Positions 54,750 to 63,429 of a stretch of 64,000 nt of DNA are shown here, piece by piece (the first letter of the stretch is position 1; every line of letters starts with the position of its first letter). Under the pieces are notes generated by a model. The model had not been told where the DNA came from. It saw nothing but the letters and a program-made list of their open reading frames with translations, and did no database searches. A program made the position numbers and the translations under genes. This stretch comes from Lachnospiraceae bacterium JLR.KK008 (GTDB lineage Bacteria > Bacillota > Clostridia > Lachnospirales > Lachnospiraceae): NCBI GenBank assembly GCA_037015955.1, contig CP143548.1, positions 179,501-243,500 of the forward strand. The letters are read 5' to 3'.

Positions 54750-54780
54750 AGAATACAGTATCACGTTACGTGGAAGTCAA
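54750..54780 (-). promoter_or_regulatory. MerR-type promoter with 19-bp spacer
   Basis: On the minus strand: TTGACT (54780-54775), 19-bp spacer with the dyad CACGT-A-ACGTG, TATTCT (54755-54750). Long-spacer promoters of this type are the sites MerR proteins untwist, so the regulator probably controls its own gene. Confidence 0.7.
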
Positions 54781-54802
54781 TACTTTTTGCTCAAAATTTT
54801 TA

Positions 54803-55351
54803 TCACTCATTTTCGGGATATATTTTAACGGATATTCCCCGAACACCTTTTTTGACAATCTTACTGTCATCAAGAATACTCTGCTTAACAGCGTCTAAAT
54901 CCTTTGAGAGTGCTTCAATCGCCCGTTGGTGTTCTTCCTCTGACGAGAAGCGTTCCGTATCATTCAAAAGGTTCTCCTGCAATTCTCTTGCTTTCATATA
55001 TACGCCCAACTTATGATTGAGCAGGGAGTTCTTGAAGGATATTTTGATTGTAGCGGGATTGAAACTTCCGTCCTCGTATCTCTCTGCTTCAAAGTTCATA
55101 TCTAATTGTTCGTCCATTTTCAAAATCAAAGACAATACATCTGACACTGTTTCTATATCAAAATCCATGAAAACATTGATACTGATACCCAAAGCATTTG
55201 CAATTTTCATCAGTTGGTCGGGCTTGGGATTGCGGATGCCATACTCGTATTTCTTTATTGTGGCGGAATTGATGCCGGAAAGCTGACCGAGCGTTTCCTG
55301 CGATATGCCGCGCAAATTCCGAAAGTGTTTAATCTTTTCCCCGGTAGTCAT
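54803..55351 (-). CDS. XRE-family HTH repressor of the mobile element
   Basis: 182 aa. N-terminal HTH: GEKIKHFRNLRGISQETLGQLSGINSATIKKYEYGIRNPKPDQLMKIANALGI. The remainder is a helical C-terminal domain (RAIEALSKDLDAVKQSILDD). It is divergent from xis-int and faces three CACA-N3-GTGTA repeats, so it is the likely immunity repressor. Confidence 0.85.
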   Translation of the reverse strand: MTTGEKIKHFRNLRGISQETLGQLSGINSATIKKYEYGIRNPKPDQLMKIANALGISINVFMDFDIETVSDVLSLILKMDEQLDMNFEAERYEDGSFNPATIKISFKNSLLNHKLGVYMKARELQENLLNDTERFSSEEEHQRAIEALSKDLDAVKQSILDDSKIVKKGVRGISVKIYPENE

Positions 55352-55409
55352 GCCAATACCTCCAATTTATGTGATTTTCGTCAGTGCTTAGTTCAATTCT
55401 ATCACATTA

Positions 55410-55501
55410 GGACACATTTGTGTATAAAAAAATAAAATAAATACTTGACGTTCACAAAAGTGTACCGTATAATAGAAACATAAAGGTCACATATGTGTAC
55501 C
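55410..55501. promoter_or_regulatory. Three 17-bp operator repeats between xre and xis
   Basis: Core CACA-N3-GTGTA occurs at 55410-55426 (GGACACATTTGTGTATA), 55450-55466 (GTTCACAAAAGTGTACC) and 55485-55501 (GGTCACATATGTGTACC). The second lies exactly in the spacer of the xis promoter and the third just after its start point, a plain repressor layout. The first may cover the divergent xre promoter. Confidence 0.7.
55445..55473 (+). promoter_or_regulatory. Promoter of xis-int-mobC
   Basis: TTGACG (55445-55450), 17-bp spacer, TATAAT (55468-55473), overlapped by operator 2. Confidence 0.75.
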
Positions 55502-55530
55502 TAAAATAAAAAAGGAAAGGGAAGGACTAT

Positions 55531-55725
55531 ATGGAGAATGGAAAGAAAATGTATGTAACGGCAGAGGAAGCGGCTGAAATGCTTGGCGTATCAACGGGTT
55601 ATGCCTATAAGATTATCCGGGGGCTGAATGAGGAACTGAAAGCAAAAGGCTATCGGACAATCTGCGGCAAAGTCCCGACAAAATACTTTGAAGAAAAATT
55701 CTACGGTCTGACCGTAGCCATGTAG
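55531..55725 (+). CDS. xis: Excisionase-like small HTH protein
   Basis: 64 aa with a MerR-like winged HTH: MYVTAEEAAEMLGVSTGYAYKIIRGLNEELKAKGY. It is typical of excisionase/recombination-directionality factors encoded just before Tn916-type integrases. It lies 15 bp ahead of int. Confidence 0.8.
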   Translation: MENGKKMYVTAEEAAEMLGVSTGYAYKIIRGLNEELKAKGYRTICGKVPTKYFEEKFYGLTVAM

Positions 55726-55740
55726 GAAAGGAGAGATTTT

Positions 55741-56805
55741 ATGTCAGCGACAAGGGACGGAAAGATGTGGCGTTGCCAGTTCTATTATAAGGACTGGCAG
55801 GGCGTAAGCCACAAGAAGAATAAGCGGGGATTTAAGACAAAAGCGGAAGCGGAGCAATGGGAGCGTGACTTTCTGCAACAGCAGCAGAGGAATTTAGACA
55901 TCAATTTTGAAAACTTCGTACAAATCTATTATGAGGATATGGAACATCGTCTGCGTGAAAATACCATGCGTACAAAGAAATTCATTATTGACCTGAAAAT
56001 CATTCCATATTTCAAGAAAAAGAACATGAATGAGATTAAGGCTTCCGACATTCGGGCGTGGCAAAATGCACTGATGAAAAAAGGATATTCGGAAACGTAT
56101 CTGAAAACGGTCAATAATCAGTTGTCGGCAATCTTCAATTATGCGGTTCGGTACTATGACTTGAAAGATAATCCTTGCAGGAAAGCCGGGAGTATCGGAA
56201 AGAGCCACGCCGGGGAAAAGGAGTTTTGGACAAAGCAGGAGTTTAAGCAGTTTCTTGTAACTGTGGAGAACAAGCCGGAAACAAAAATGGCGTTCCTGCT
56301 CCTTTACTGGACGGGCATGAGGATTGGGGAATTGCTTGCTATAACCTATAATGATATTGATTTAGAGAAACGTACCATTTCCGTAAACAAATCTTATCAG
56401 CGGATAGAGGGCAGGGACATTATCACACCGCCTAAAACACCAAAGAGTAAGCGTATCATAACGATACCGCCGTTTTTGACGGAAGAATTAAAGGAGTACA
56501 TTTCGCATTTATACGGAATTATGGCAGACGAAAGAATGTTCCGTTTTACAAAATCCTATATGGAGCATGAAATTATCAGGGGTATCAAGGCTTCGGGAGT
56601 GAAAAGAATACGCTTGCACGATATTCGTCATTCCCACGCTTCGTTGCTCGTGGAAATGGGTTTTACGCCATTAGCGATTGCGGAACGGTTAGGGCATGAG
56701 AAAATCGAAACAACATTAAATACTTATTCACATTTATATCCCAATAAGCAGGGGGAACTTGCAGATAAATTGGAGATTGAGAACAGCAGGGAGGAAGAAG
56801 AATGA
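55741..56805 (+). CDS. int: Tyrosine site-specific integrase
   Basis: 354 aa, Tn916-like. N-terminal arm-binding domain (MWRCQFYYKDWQGVSHKKNKRGFKTKAEAEQW), core-binding SAM-like domain, and a catalytic domain with R in YWTGMRIGELL, HxxR in LHDIRHSHASLLVE, H in RLGHEKIETTL and Y in NTYSHLYP. All catalytic residues are kept. It mediates integration and excision of the element. It ends in an ATGA overlap with mobC. Confidence 0.95.
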   Translation: MSATRDGKMWRCQFYYKDWQGVSHKKNKRGFKTKAEAEQWERDFLQQQQRNLDINFENFVQIYYEDMEHRLRENTMRTKKFIIDLKIIPYFKKKNMNEIKASDIRAWQNALMKKGYSETYLKTVNNQLSAIFNYAVRYYDLKDNPCRKAGSIGKSHAGEKEFWTKQEFKQFLVTVENKPETKMAFLLLYWTGMRIGELLAITYNDIDLEKRTISVNKSYQRIEGRDIITPPKTPKSKRIITIPPFLTEELKEYISHLYGIMADERMFRFTKSYMEHEIIRGIKASGVKRIRLHDIRHSHASLLVEMGFTPLAIAERLGHEKIETTLNTYSHLYPNKQGELADKLEIENSREEEE

Positions 56806-57191
56806 GTGGAGTGCATAAATATCCGACAATCAGCTTTCGCATTTCCCCCAGAGAGAGGGAAGAAATCGAAGCAAAGATTTTGGCAAGCGGACTTTCTAAG
56901 AAAGATTATTTTGTCCGTTCCTGTATTTATAACCGGGTGTGCGTGGTCGGCAAAAAAGAACTGGTTTATCAGTTGGTAGAGGAACTAAAGATAATGCAGA
57001 CCAATATCCGGGAAGTGACGGAACAGTTTGAAAAGACAGATGTAGATTTAACGCCGGAGGGACTGGAAGATATGCGGAATGACTGTCTTGATATGCTGAA
57101 AGCTATCCTGTGGGTATTGGACGGAGCAAAATATCTGTGGCAGGGAAGCACCAACGGAGAAGAAAAGAGCCCCGACAGCGGCAACTGTTAG
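56802..57191 (+). CDS. mobC: MobC-like mobilisation protein
   Basis: 129 aa. Ribbon-helix-helix-like start: ISFRISPREREEIEAKILASGLSKKDYFVRSCI, followed by a helical region (YQLVEELKIMQTNIREVTEQ). This fits the MobC/relaxosome accessory family. Coupled to int by a 4-bp overlap. Confidence 0.8.
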   Translation: MSGVHKYPTISFRISPREREEIEAKILASGLSKKDYFVRSCIYNRVCVVGKKELVYQLVEELKIMQTNIREVTEQFEKTDVDLTPEGLEDMRNDCLDMLKAILWVLDGAKYLWQGSTNGEEKSPDSGNC

Positions 57192-57291
57192 GGCTGTGAT
57201 AACTGGAAAACCTCTGTTATCAACAATCACACTATCAGTATAGCAGAGGTTTCTTCCAGTGGCAACGATTTTTCAGAAATGGAGGGCATTT

Positions 57292-58269
57292 ATGGAAGAA
57301 ACAAAAATCGAATTACAGTTGATTAAATTGTCAGAGATACAGTCGCAGGAAGTTTCTTGGCTTTGGTTCCCGTTTATCCCCTATGGCAAGCTGACTATTG
57401 TTCAAGGCGATCCGGGTGACGGAAAGACAACATTTATACTGAATGTAGCGGCGAAGCTATCTAAGGGAGCAAGTTTAGACGGAGGAATGAACTTTACAGA
57501 GCCTTTGAATGTAATCTATCAGAGTGCGGAGGACGGTCTTGCCGATACGGTAAAGCCCCGGTTAGAACAGGCAAAGGCAGACTGTGAGAAAATCTCGGTC
57601 ATTGATGAAAAGATAAAATCCCTTTCTATGATAGATGAACGCTTGGAAGAAGCTGTTATAAAGACAGGCGCAAGGCTGTTGATTTTAGACCCGATACAAG
57701 CCTATTTGGGCGGCGGCATGGATATGAACCGGGCAAACGAAGCAAGGGATATGACAAAGAAATTAGCGGCACTTGCAGAGAAATACCAGTGTGCGATTGT
57801 CCTTGTCGGGCATATGAACAAGGCAGCAGGAAATAAAGCGGCATACCGGGGAATGGGTTCGATTGATTTCTTTGCAGTCGCTAGAAGCGTTCTCTTAGTC
57901 GGCAGGGTTGAGGGGGAAGAAAATATAAGGGCTGTTGTGCAGATTAAAAACAACCTTGCGGCGTTCGGACACCCGAAAGCGTTTGCATTGTCAGAGGACG
58001 GTTTTCAATGGCTCGGGGATTATGAGATTACCGCTGATGAAGTGTTAGGCGGCATTGCTCCAAAAGCAAATAAAATGGAACAGGCGAAACGGTTACTTCG
58101 GGAACTGGCAGAAACAAACAATGCCATGCAGAGCAATGAGATTTTCAATCTAGCGGACGAACAAGGCATATCGAAGCGGACACTGGAAAATGCGAAGAAA
58201 GAGTTAGGTGTCCGGGCAAAGCGCATAAACAACACATGGTATTGGGAACTGGATAAAATCAGACAGTGA
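57292..58269 (+). CDS. RepA-like AAA/RecA-fold ATPase
   Basis: About 325 aa. Walker A GDPGDGKTTFI (residues ~40-50), Walker B RLLILDPIQAYLG, then VLVGHMNKAAG and YRGMGSIDFFAVARSVLL, as in plasmid RepA-type hexameric helicases (AAA_25). The C-terminal part has an HTH-like segment (NEIFNLADEQGISKRTLENAKKELG). Likely helps replication of the excised circle or processing at oriT. ATG 57292 follows GGAGGG. Confidence 0.85.
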   Translation: MEETKIELQLIKLSEIQSQEVSWLWFPFIPYGKLTIVQGDPGDGKTTFILNVAAKLSKGASLDGGMNFTEPLNVIYQSAEDGLADTVKPRLEQAKADCEKISVIDEKIKSLSMIDERLEEAVIKTGARLLILDPIQAYLGGGMDMNRANEARDMTKKLAALAEKYQCAIVLVGHMNKAAGNKAAYRGMGSIDFFAVARSVLLVGRVEGEENIRAVVQIKNNLAAFGHPKAFALSEDGFQWLGDYEITADEVLGGIAPKANKMEQAKRLLRELAETNNAMQSNEIFNLADEQGISKRTLENAKKELGVRAKRINNTWYWELDKIRQ

Positions 58270-58283
58270 CGGACAGGCAAGGT

Positions 58284-58386
58284 AACAGCGCAACAATGCA
58301 GGGTATTAGAATTTTGCAGTCTTGGAATTGCGTTCTTGAAGATTGCAAGGTTGCAAAAATTATAGACATTGCAATGTTGCGCTGTT
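58284..58386. repeat. Inverted repeat with TTGCA motifs between ATPase and relaxase genes
   Basis: AACAGCGCAACAATGCA (58284-58300) and TGCAATGTTGCGCTGTT (58370-58386) are inverted copies with one mismatch in 17. Several TTGCAA/TTGCA words lie between. It could be a replication-initiation or mobilisation site. Confidence 0.5.
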
Positions 58387-58466
58387 GGGAGAGAGCCGGA
58401 AAGCGGCGGTATCAAGGCGGCGAAAAGCTGCCCCGTCCGGTAGGACGGAAAAGCCCCCGGCAGGGC

Positions 58467-58496
58467 GCAAAACCCGCTTGCGGGTTGCATTTTTGT
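58467..58496 (+). terminator. Terminator-like hairpin upstream of the relaxase gene
   Basis: AACCCGC / GCGGGTT stem with an inner TT, extended by GCA/TGC, then ATTTTTG. Confidence 0.6.
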
Positions 58497-58523
58497 TGGC
58501 GTAGCTGACAAAAGTGCTTTTGC

Positions 58524-58544
58524 GTTACTTTCGCAGAAAGTAAC
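58524..58544. other. Candidate oriT hairpin for MobV relaxase
   Basis: GTTACTTTC-GCA-GAAAGTAAC, a perfect 9-bp palindrome 57 bp before the mob start, followed by AAAGGCTATGCGCC. MobV relaxases nick near short palindromes placed just upstream of their gene; the nick position is inferred, not seen. Confidence 0.5.
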
Positions 58545-58600
58545 AAAGGCTATGCGCCGTGTCCGGCGCTCATTACCCGATAGGGAGAAAGGGAAATTGA

Positions 58601-59971
58601 TTGAAGCGGACTATCAGCGTTATGACAGGGAAAGGCTCTGTCAACCACAACAGCAGAAAATTCCACGCAAAGAACACTGACCCGGAACGGAGTTGTCTGA
58701 ACGTGGAATACTGCAACGAAAATATCAAAGATGTTTACCATGAATTATTTGATGAAGCACTCGCCCGGTACAATGAGAAGCAGATCAGAAGTGACCGCCG
58801 GATTGATGATTACTATGAGAAAATCTGTTCCGGCAAACAGGAAAAGCCGTTCCATGAGATTATTTTGCAAATCGGGAATAAAGACGATATGGGAGCAAAA
58901 ACAGAGGACGGACAGCTTGCGGCAAAAATACTTGATAAATATATGCAGGACTTCCAACAGCGCAATCCTACATTGAGGGTGTTCTCTGCCTATCTCCATA
59001 TGGACGAAGCAACGCCACATCTGCATATAGATTTTATACCCTATACAACTGGAAGTAAGCGGGGACTTGATACAAGGGTATCATTAAAAAAGGCACTAGC
59101 AGAACTTGGTTTTAAAGGCGGTACAAGGAGCGAAACAGAGCGTAACCAGTGGGTAGCGGCGGAAAAGGAACGGTTTGCGGAGATTATGTTGCAACATGGT
59201 ATTGAGTGGGAGAAAAAGGGAACACATGAGAAGCATTTATCCGTTTTGGATTTTGAGAAAAAGGAGCGTGCAAAAGAAGTTGCGGAACTGGAACAGACAA
59301 TCTCCGGCAGTAAAGAGGAATTATCCAATATTCTTCATCAGCAGATAGCGGCAGGACAGGAAACGGAACAGATACGGAAAGAGGGCGAAGCAATCCGGCA
59401 GGAAGTATCAGAACTTTCCGCTACTAATTATCTGCTCAAAGAGCAGACGGAAGAACTGACAGAGGATAAGGAAAAGCTGTTATCCGAAAATGAGAAATTG
59501 GAAAAACAGCAGAAAAAGTTACAGCAGGAAATCAACAAAATGGTGCAGTCAAAAGAGGATATGGAGCGCAACATTCACGCCTATGATGAAGATGTGAAAT
59601 GGCAGTTGGCAGAGCCGGGGGCATTGATGAGCGCAAAGAATTATCGGGATAAAAAAGCACTTCCGCTTGTGGAGAAATTGAAAGAGGTGGTAAAAAATCT
59701 GACTATCAAATGCGTACAGCTTACAGAACAAAGCAAGAAGCTGACCGCCAAAGTGGACGGGCAACAGAAACAGATTAGTCGCTTGACAGATAAGGTTATG
59801 GAGCAAAGCGACATCATAGAGCGATTGCAGGAAAAAGCAGTTGATTTGGGGCGTTTGGAGCGTCATTTAGGCAGGGAACAGGTACAGTTGATAGTAGAAC
59901 GGTCAAGGGCATTAGAGCAGGCAGAAAGGGCAAAGAAACGCCCGAAGCGTGCCTTTGAAGTGAGCCGATAG
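58601..59971 (+). CDS. mob: MobV-family relaxase (Pre/Mob)
   Basis: 456 aa. The N-terminus ISVMTGKGSVNHNSRKFHAKN is the Mob_Pre signature, and the HxDExxPHxH metal motif is present (LHMDEATPHLHIDFIP). The C-terminal half is a long coiled coil (residues ~220-430) ending in KKRPKRAFEVSR. It nicks oriT for conjugative mobilisation by a helper element. The start is TTG 58601. No type IV secretion genes are seen, so this is a mobilisable rather than self-transmissible element. Confidence 0.93.
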   Translation: MKRTISVMTGKGSVNHNSRKFHAKNTDPERSCLNVEYCNENIKDVYHELFDEALARYNEKQIRSDRRIDDYYEKICSGKQEKPFHEIILQIGNKDDMGAKTEDGQLAAKILDKYMQDFQQRNPTLRVFSAYLHMDEATPHLHIDFIPYTTGSKRGLDTRVSLKKALAELGFKGGTRSETERNQWVAAEKERFAEIMLQHGIEWEKKGTHEKHLSVLDFEKKERAKEVAELEQTISGSKEELSNILHQQIAAGQETEQIRKEGEAIRQEVSELSATNYLLKEQTEELTEDKEKLLSENEKLEKQQKKLQQEINKMVQSKEDMERNIHAYDEDVKWQLAEPGALMSAKNYRDKKALPLVEKLKEVVKNLTIKCVQLTEQSKKLTAKVDGQQKQISRLTDKVMEQSDIIERLQEKAVDLGRLERHLGREQVQLIVERSRALEQAERAKKRPKRAFEVSR

Positions 59972-59992
59972 GAAAGTGAGGATTGATTTGAT

Positions 59993-60307
59993 ATGACGGA
60001 TATGGAGAAGAAAGTCATGGTGTGGCTGTGTACTAAAATCGTAGCAGAAACAGACCTATACGAAACGGACAAGGAAGTGCAGAATCTGATAGACTGGGTA
60101 TGTTTATCGGAGCAGATAAAGGAAAATAATAATACAATTCGCAATCTGACCGGGGAATATAAGAAGATAGAGCCGGATTGCCGGGAGGGAGTGAGGGCGC
60201 AGTTGGAGCGCATGAAAGAACTCTGCAAAGAGCGGAATAATCTGTATGAGAAGCAGAATGACTTGAAAGGGCAGAAACAGAAGATTGAGAAGTCGTTGGA
60301 ACGATAA
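59993..60307 (+). CDS. Small coiled-coil protein of the mobile element
   Basis: 104 aa, largely charged helix: QNLIDWVCLSEQIKENNNTIRN, then KELCKERNNLYEKQNDLKGQKQKIEK. It follows mob by 21 bp with a GTGAGGA-type site. No known family; probably element-encoded. Confidence 0.65.
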   Translation: MTDMEKKVMVWLCTKIVAETDLYETDKEVQNLIDWVCLSEQIKENNNTIRNLTGEYKKIEPDCREGVRAQLERMKELCKERNNLYEKQNDLKGQKQKIEKSLER

Positions 60308-60414
60308 AAGATGTGGGGCGTGGCGGTTGCTATGCCCTGTATTTTATAGTGGCAGATACCGGGAGAAAATGCTATAATCGAAAGCGTGATTTAAGATATG
60401 GGAGATGAAATGCA

Positions 60415-60864
60415 ATGGAAATAAATGTTGGAGATATTTTTACGCTGTTATTTGATAGAAATAATAATACGGCATACAAAGCATTACAGACGTTAGAAAA
60501 AGAATGTGAGGAATCGGACAGGGTATATTGTTATATGGATCAGTTAGCTGATATGATTGACAGTGATAATTCCTACATTCGGACAAGAGGGCTTACGCTG
60601 ATTGCCTACAACGCTAAATGGGATATAGATAATAAAATGGATGAAATTATAGACGAATATTTGAAGCATATAGAAGATGTTAAGCCGATAACGGCAAGAC
60701 AGTGTATAAAATTACTGCCTATGATTGCAAAGAATAAGCCGGAATTAAAGTGTGATATTGTTGCCGCACTGCAAAAAGCAGATACATCTATTTATGCAGA
60801 CAGTATGCAACCATTGGTTTATAAGGATATTCAAAATTCTTTGGCAGAGATAGAGAAGCTATAA
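60415..60864 (+). CDS. HEAT-like repeat protein (SufBD-type annotation)
   Basis: 149 aa all-helical protein: GDIFTLLFDRNNNTAYKALQTLEKE, DQLADMIDSDNSYIRTRGLTLIAYNAKWD and ARQCIKLLPMIAKNKPELK, which reads as HEAT-like repeats. Similar proteins are often labelled SufBD or hypothetical. Probably cargo of the mobile element; role unknown. Confidence 0.65.
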   Translation: MEINVGDIFTLLFDRNNNTAYKALQTLEKECEESDRVYCYMDQLADMIDSDNSYIRTRGLTLIAYNAKWDIDNKMDEIIDEYLKHIEDVKPITARQCIKLLPMIAKNKPELKCDIVAALQKADTSIYADSMQPLVYKDIQNSLAEIEKL

Positions 60865-60894
60865 ATTTATTGAGATTTTAAGGAGTATAGAGTA

Positions 60895-61656
60895 ATGGAT
60901 AACTGGTTTACAATAGATAAGATTGATGAAAATACATATATTATCAGCGAATACCGCCATTGGGAGGAAACGCATTGCTATCTGTTGAATGGAAATATCC
61001 GAAGTCTGCTTATTGATACAGGGCTTGGCATTTCCAATATCTATGAGGAAGTGCTGAAACTTACCGATAAGCCAATTACGGCAGTAGCCACGCATATTCA
61101 CTGGGATCATATTGGCGGGCATAAGTATTTCCCGGATTTTTATGCTCATGCTGATGAATTGGATTGGCTGAATGGTAAATTCCCTTTATTAATTGAAACG
61201 ATAAGAGAGATGGTCATAGACCGCTGTGATTTGCCCGAAGGGTTTTGCGTGAGCGATTATGAATTGTTTCAAGGTATACCAACAAAAGTGCTGACAGACC
61301 ATGACATCATTGATATTGGCGGCAGGGAAATTGAAGTGCTGCATACTCCCGGACATTCTCCGGGGCATTTGTGCTTTTGGGAAAAAAGCAGGGGATATTT
61401 ATTTACAGGCGATTTGGTTTATAAAGATATTCTGTTTGCTTATTATCCGTCTACTGACCCGGAGGCATACCTCGATTCTTTGGAAAAAGTTGCGGCATTG
61501 CCTGTGAAGAAAGTGTTTCCGGCACATCATTCACTGGATATAGAACCGGAAATCTTAATCCGTATGCGGGAAGCGTTTAGAAATCTCAAGATGGACGGAA
61601 AACTTCATCATGGCAGTGGAACATTTAATTATGGGGATTGGGGAGTATGGTTATAG
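60895..61656 (+). CDS. Metallo-beta-lactamase-fold hydrolase
   Basis: 253 aa. The MBL motif THIHWDHIGGH and TPGHSPGHLCFW are present, with FTGDLVY and FPAHHSLD supplying further metal ligands. It may act as a glyoxalase II-like or other hydrolase; the substrate is not predictable. It lies 31 bp after the HEAT-like gene. Confidence 0.88.
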   Translation: MDNWFTIDKIDENTYIISEYRHWEETHCYLLNGNIRSLLIDTGLGISNIYEEVLKLTDKPITAVATHIHWDHIGGHKYFPDFYAHADELDWLNGKFPLLIETIREMVIDRCDLPEGFCVSDYELFQGIPTKVLTDHDIIDIGGREIEVLHTPGHSPGHLCFWEKSRGYLFTGDLVYKDILFAYYPSTDPEAYLDSLEKVAALPVKKVFPAHHSLDIEPEILIRMREAFRNLKMDGKLHHGSGTFNYGDWGVWL

Positions 61657-61824
61657 GAAATAGGCTGTGACAAAGATAATGTTCTCTTTGATAATAGTTA
61701 TTACATGGTGCTAGCGCCATGTAACTTAAAGCAGATAAGGAAAATGGTAAAATGGCAGTTTGCAGTTATATGTGGATTGCCATATTTTTGTGGAAAAATG
61801 GGCGTTTATATGGTAATATATAGG

Positions 61825-61905
61825 GGCAAAGATAAAAACACAACGCAAGGCAATCTTGCAGAACTGGTAGGTAGTCCAGTCGCACCGATTTGGTGTAAGT
61901 AGCCC
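61825..61905 (+). promoter_or_regulatory. yjdF-type riboswitch
   Basis: The leader of the yjdF gene has ACAACGCAAGGCAA and three adjacent hairpins: GCAAG/CTTGC, ACTGG/CCAGT (loop with TAGGTAGT) and CACC/GGTG. This resembles the yjdF motif, an RNA that binds azaaromatic compounds and is found upstream of yjdF. The stretch 61657-61824 otherwise holds nothing I can support. Confidence 0.65.
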
Positions 61906-61963
61906 TCCCTCCTTAGGGTCGTCCGTTCTTTGTTCATTACAATTATTTTAAGGAGGAATTGTC

Positions 61964-62380
61964 ATGGACAAAGTATCAGGAAAATTGACAGTATTTTTTG
62001 AAGCTCCCTTTTGGGTGGGAGTGTTTGAGCGGGTATCAGATGGAAAGTTAGCTGTGTGTATGGTTACGTTTGGGGCAGAACCAAAAGACTATGAGGTATA
62101 TGATTTCGTTCTGAAAAATTACTATCGGTTAAGATTTAGTCCGGCTGTGGCAACTGATGTAAAAGAAGCTGGTCGCAATCCTAAACGGATACAGCGGGAA
62201 GTGCGGAAACAGGTACAGAATACCGGGATAGGTACAAAATCGCAACAGGCTTTGAAATTACAGCAGGAACAGTTGAAAACTGAACGCAAGATAGTGAGTC
62301 GAAAACGGCGGGAAGTGGAGAAACAGCGGCAGTTTGAATTGAAACAGCAGAAAAGGAAAGAAAAGCATAGAGGCAGGTAA
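61964..62380 (+). CDS. yjdF: YjdF family protein (DUF2992)
   Basis: 138 aa. GKLTVFFEAPFWVGVFERVSDGKLAVCMVTFGAEPKDYEVYDFVL is the DUF2992 signature; the C-terminus is a basic Q/K/R-rich helix (VRKQVQNTGIGTKSQQALKL). Function unknown, expression probably controlled by the riboswitch upstream, in line with a role against planar azaaromatics. RBS AAGGAGG. Confidence 0.88.
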   Translation: MDKVSGKLTVFFEAPFWVGVFERVSDGKLAVCMVTFGAEPKDYEVYDFVLKNYYRLRFSPAVATDVKEAGRNPKRIQREVRKQVQNTGIGTKSQQALKLQQEQLKTERKIVSRKRREVEKQRQFELKQQKRKEKHRGR

Positions 62381-62416
62381 TGGTATTGGAATAACTAATT
62401 TAAAGGAAGTAAAAGA

Positions 62417-63370
62417 ATGGAGAAAAGAATACGAGATATAGTGAATAATGTCATTGAGAAGTGTATTGAACTAGAAAAGAGTGTTCTACTCGAAGATGGT
62501 AGCATAAAAGAAGAGTATCAAGAAACATTAGTAGATAGATATTTAGATATTTTAATGATGCTTGAAAAGGAAATATCAGTAGCTGATTTGGGGATTTGTA
62601 TTGAGAATGAAAGTGATAAAGTAAAACGGTTCTATATTGCGTATTATCTATTAGATGAAAGAATGTTTAGACAGTTAAATAAAGAACTGGGAACCGTACC
62701 TGGGTGGAAAGCAGAAGCAAGGATACGGCTCTATATGATGTATTTAAAAGTCTTTAGAGAAGTACTGTTTCTATTGGCGAATGGTTACTCGGATTGTGCT
62801 TTGGCAAGGACGAGGACGTTATATGAATTGGGGGTATATATTAGTATTATAAATAAGAATACAGATGTTTTAGCCGAAAGATTTTGCAGACATTGTAATG
62901 TTAAAAGTTTGAAGATGGCAAAGGCAATTTCAACAGAGGAAAGAATGAATAAAATTGAAGAATTTATAGATCAGTTTAATTATGAAAAAGGATACAAAAA
63001 AGATAATGGATGGGCAAGGGTGTTGTTACCTCATATAAATGACAAAAGCAATATTCAATTTCGAGATTTGATTTCTTTGACGGATTATAATCAATATGAA
63101 AATATGTATAAAATGGCATGTAATTTTGTGCATGGAAGTTTGTTTTCTTCATTAGAAAGCTTGGATAGTGCCAAAGAACAGAGAGGAAAAACATTTTGGA
63201 ATACTTCTCCGAGCGATGAAGGAATAGAAGAAGTTATACATTTTTTGAAAATATATATTGTTATGTTTGTTTCAGAATATACCCGAGGATTAAAGGATAA
63301 AACAATTTTTGAAAATATGTTGACGCTTTTTTTGCTTGGGAAAGAAATTCTTCAAGATGGCAATGAATAA
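62417..63370 (+). CDS. DUF5677-like protein
   Basis: 317 aa, helical. LLANGYSDCALARTRTLYELGVYISII ... AERFCRHCNV and YKMACNFVHGSL fit the DUF5677 pattern. The gene is strikingly AT-rich compared with its neighbours to the left, a sign of separate transfer. DUF5677 proteins frequently lie in defence or mobile loci; no function is established. RBS AAAGGAAG. Confidence 0.75.
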   Translation: MEKRIRDIVNNVIEKCIELEKSVLLEDGSIKEEYQETLVDRYLDILMMLEKEISVADLGICIENESDKVKRFYIAYYLLDERMFRQLNKELGTVPGWKAEARIRLYMMYLKVFREVLFLLANGYSDCALARTRTLYELGVYISIINKNTDVLAERFCRHCNVKSLKMAKAISTEERMNKIEEFIDQFNYEKGYKKDNGWARVLLPHINDKSNIQFRDLISLTDYNQYENMYKMACNFVHGSLFSSLESLDSAKEQRGKTFWNTSPSDEGIEEVIHFLKIYIVMFVSEYTRGLKDKTIFENMLTLFLLGKEILQDGNE

Positions 63371-63429
63371 AAGGTTACATGATTATAAATAGCATTGCTA
63401 TATAATCAAACTTTATAAAGGGGAAAACT

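Noticed and set aside
58266-58508. 80-aa ORF starting in the ATPase stop codon
   Set aside because: It runs through the inverted repeat and the terminator-like hairpin and has an Arg/Pro-rich, non-protein-like composition. The region is better read as noncoding.
61705-61902. 65-aa ORF before yjdF
   Set aside because: It overlaps the yjdF riboswitch and has no ribosome binding site.
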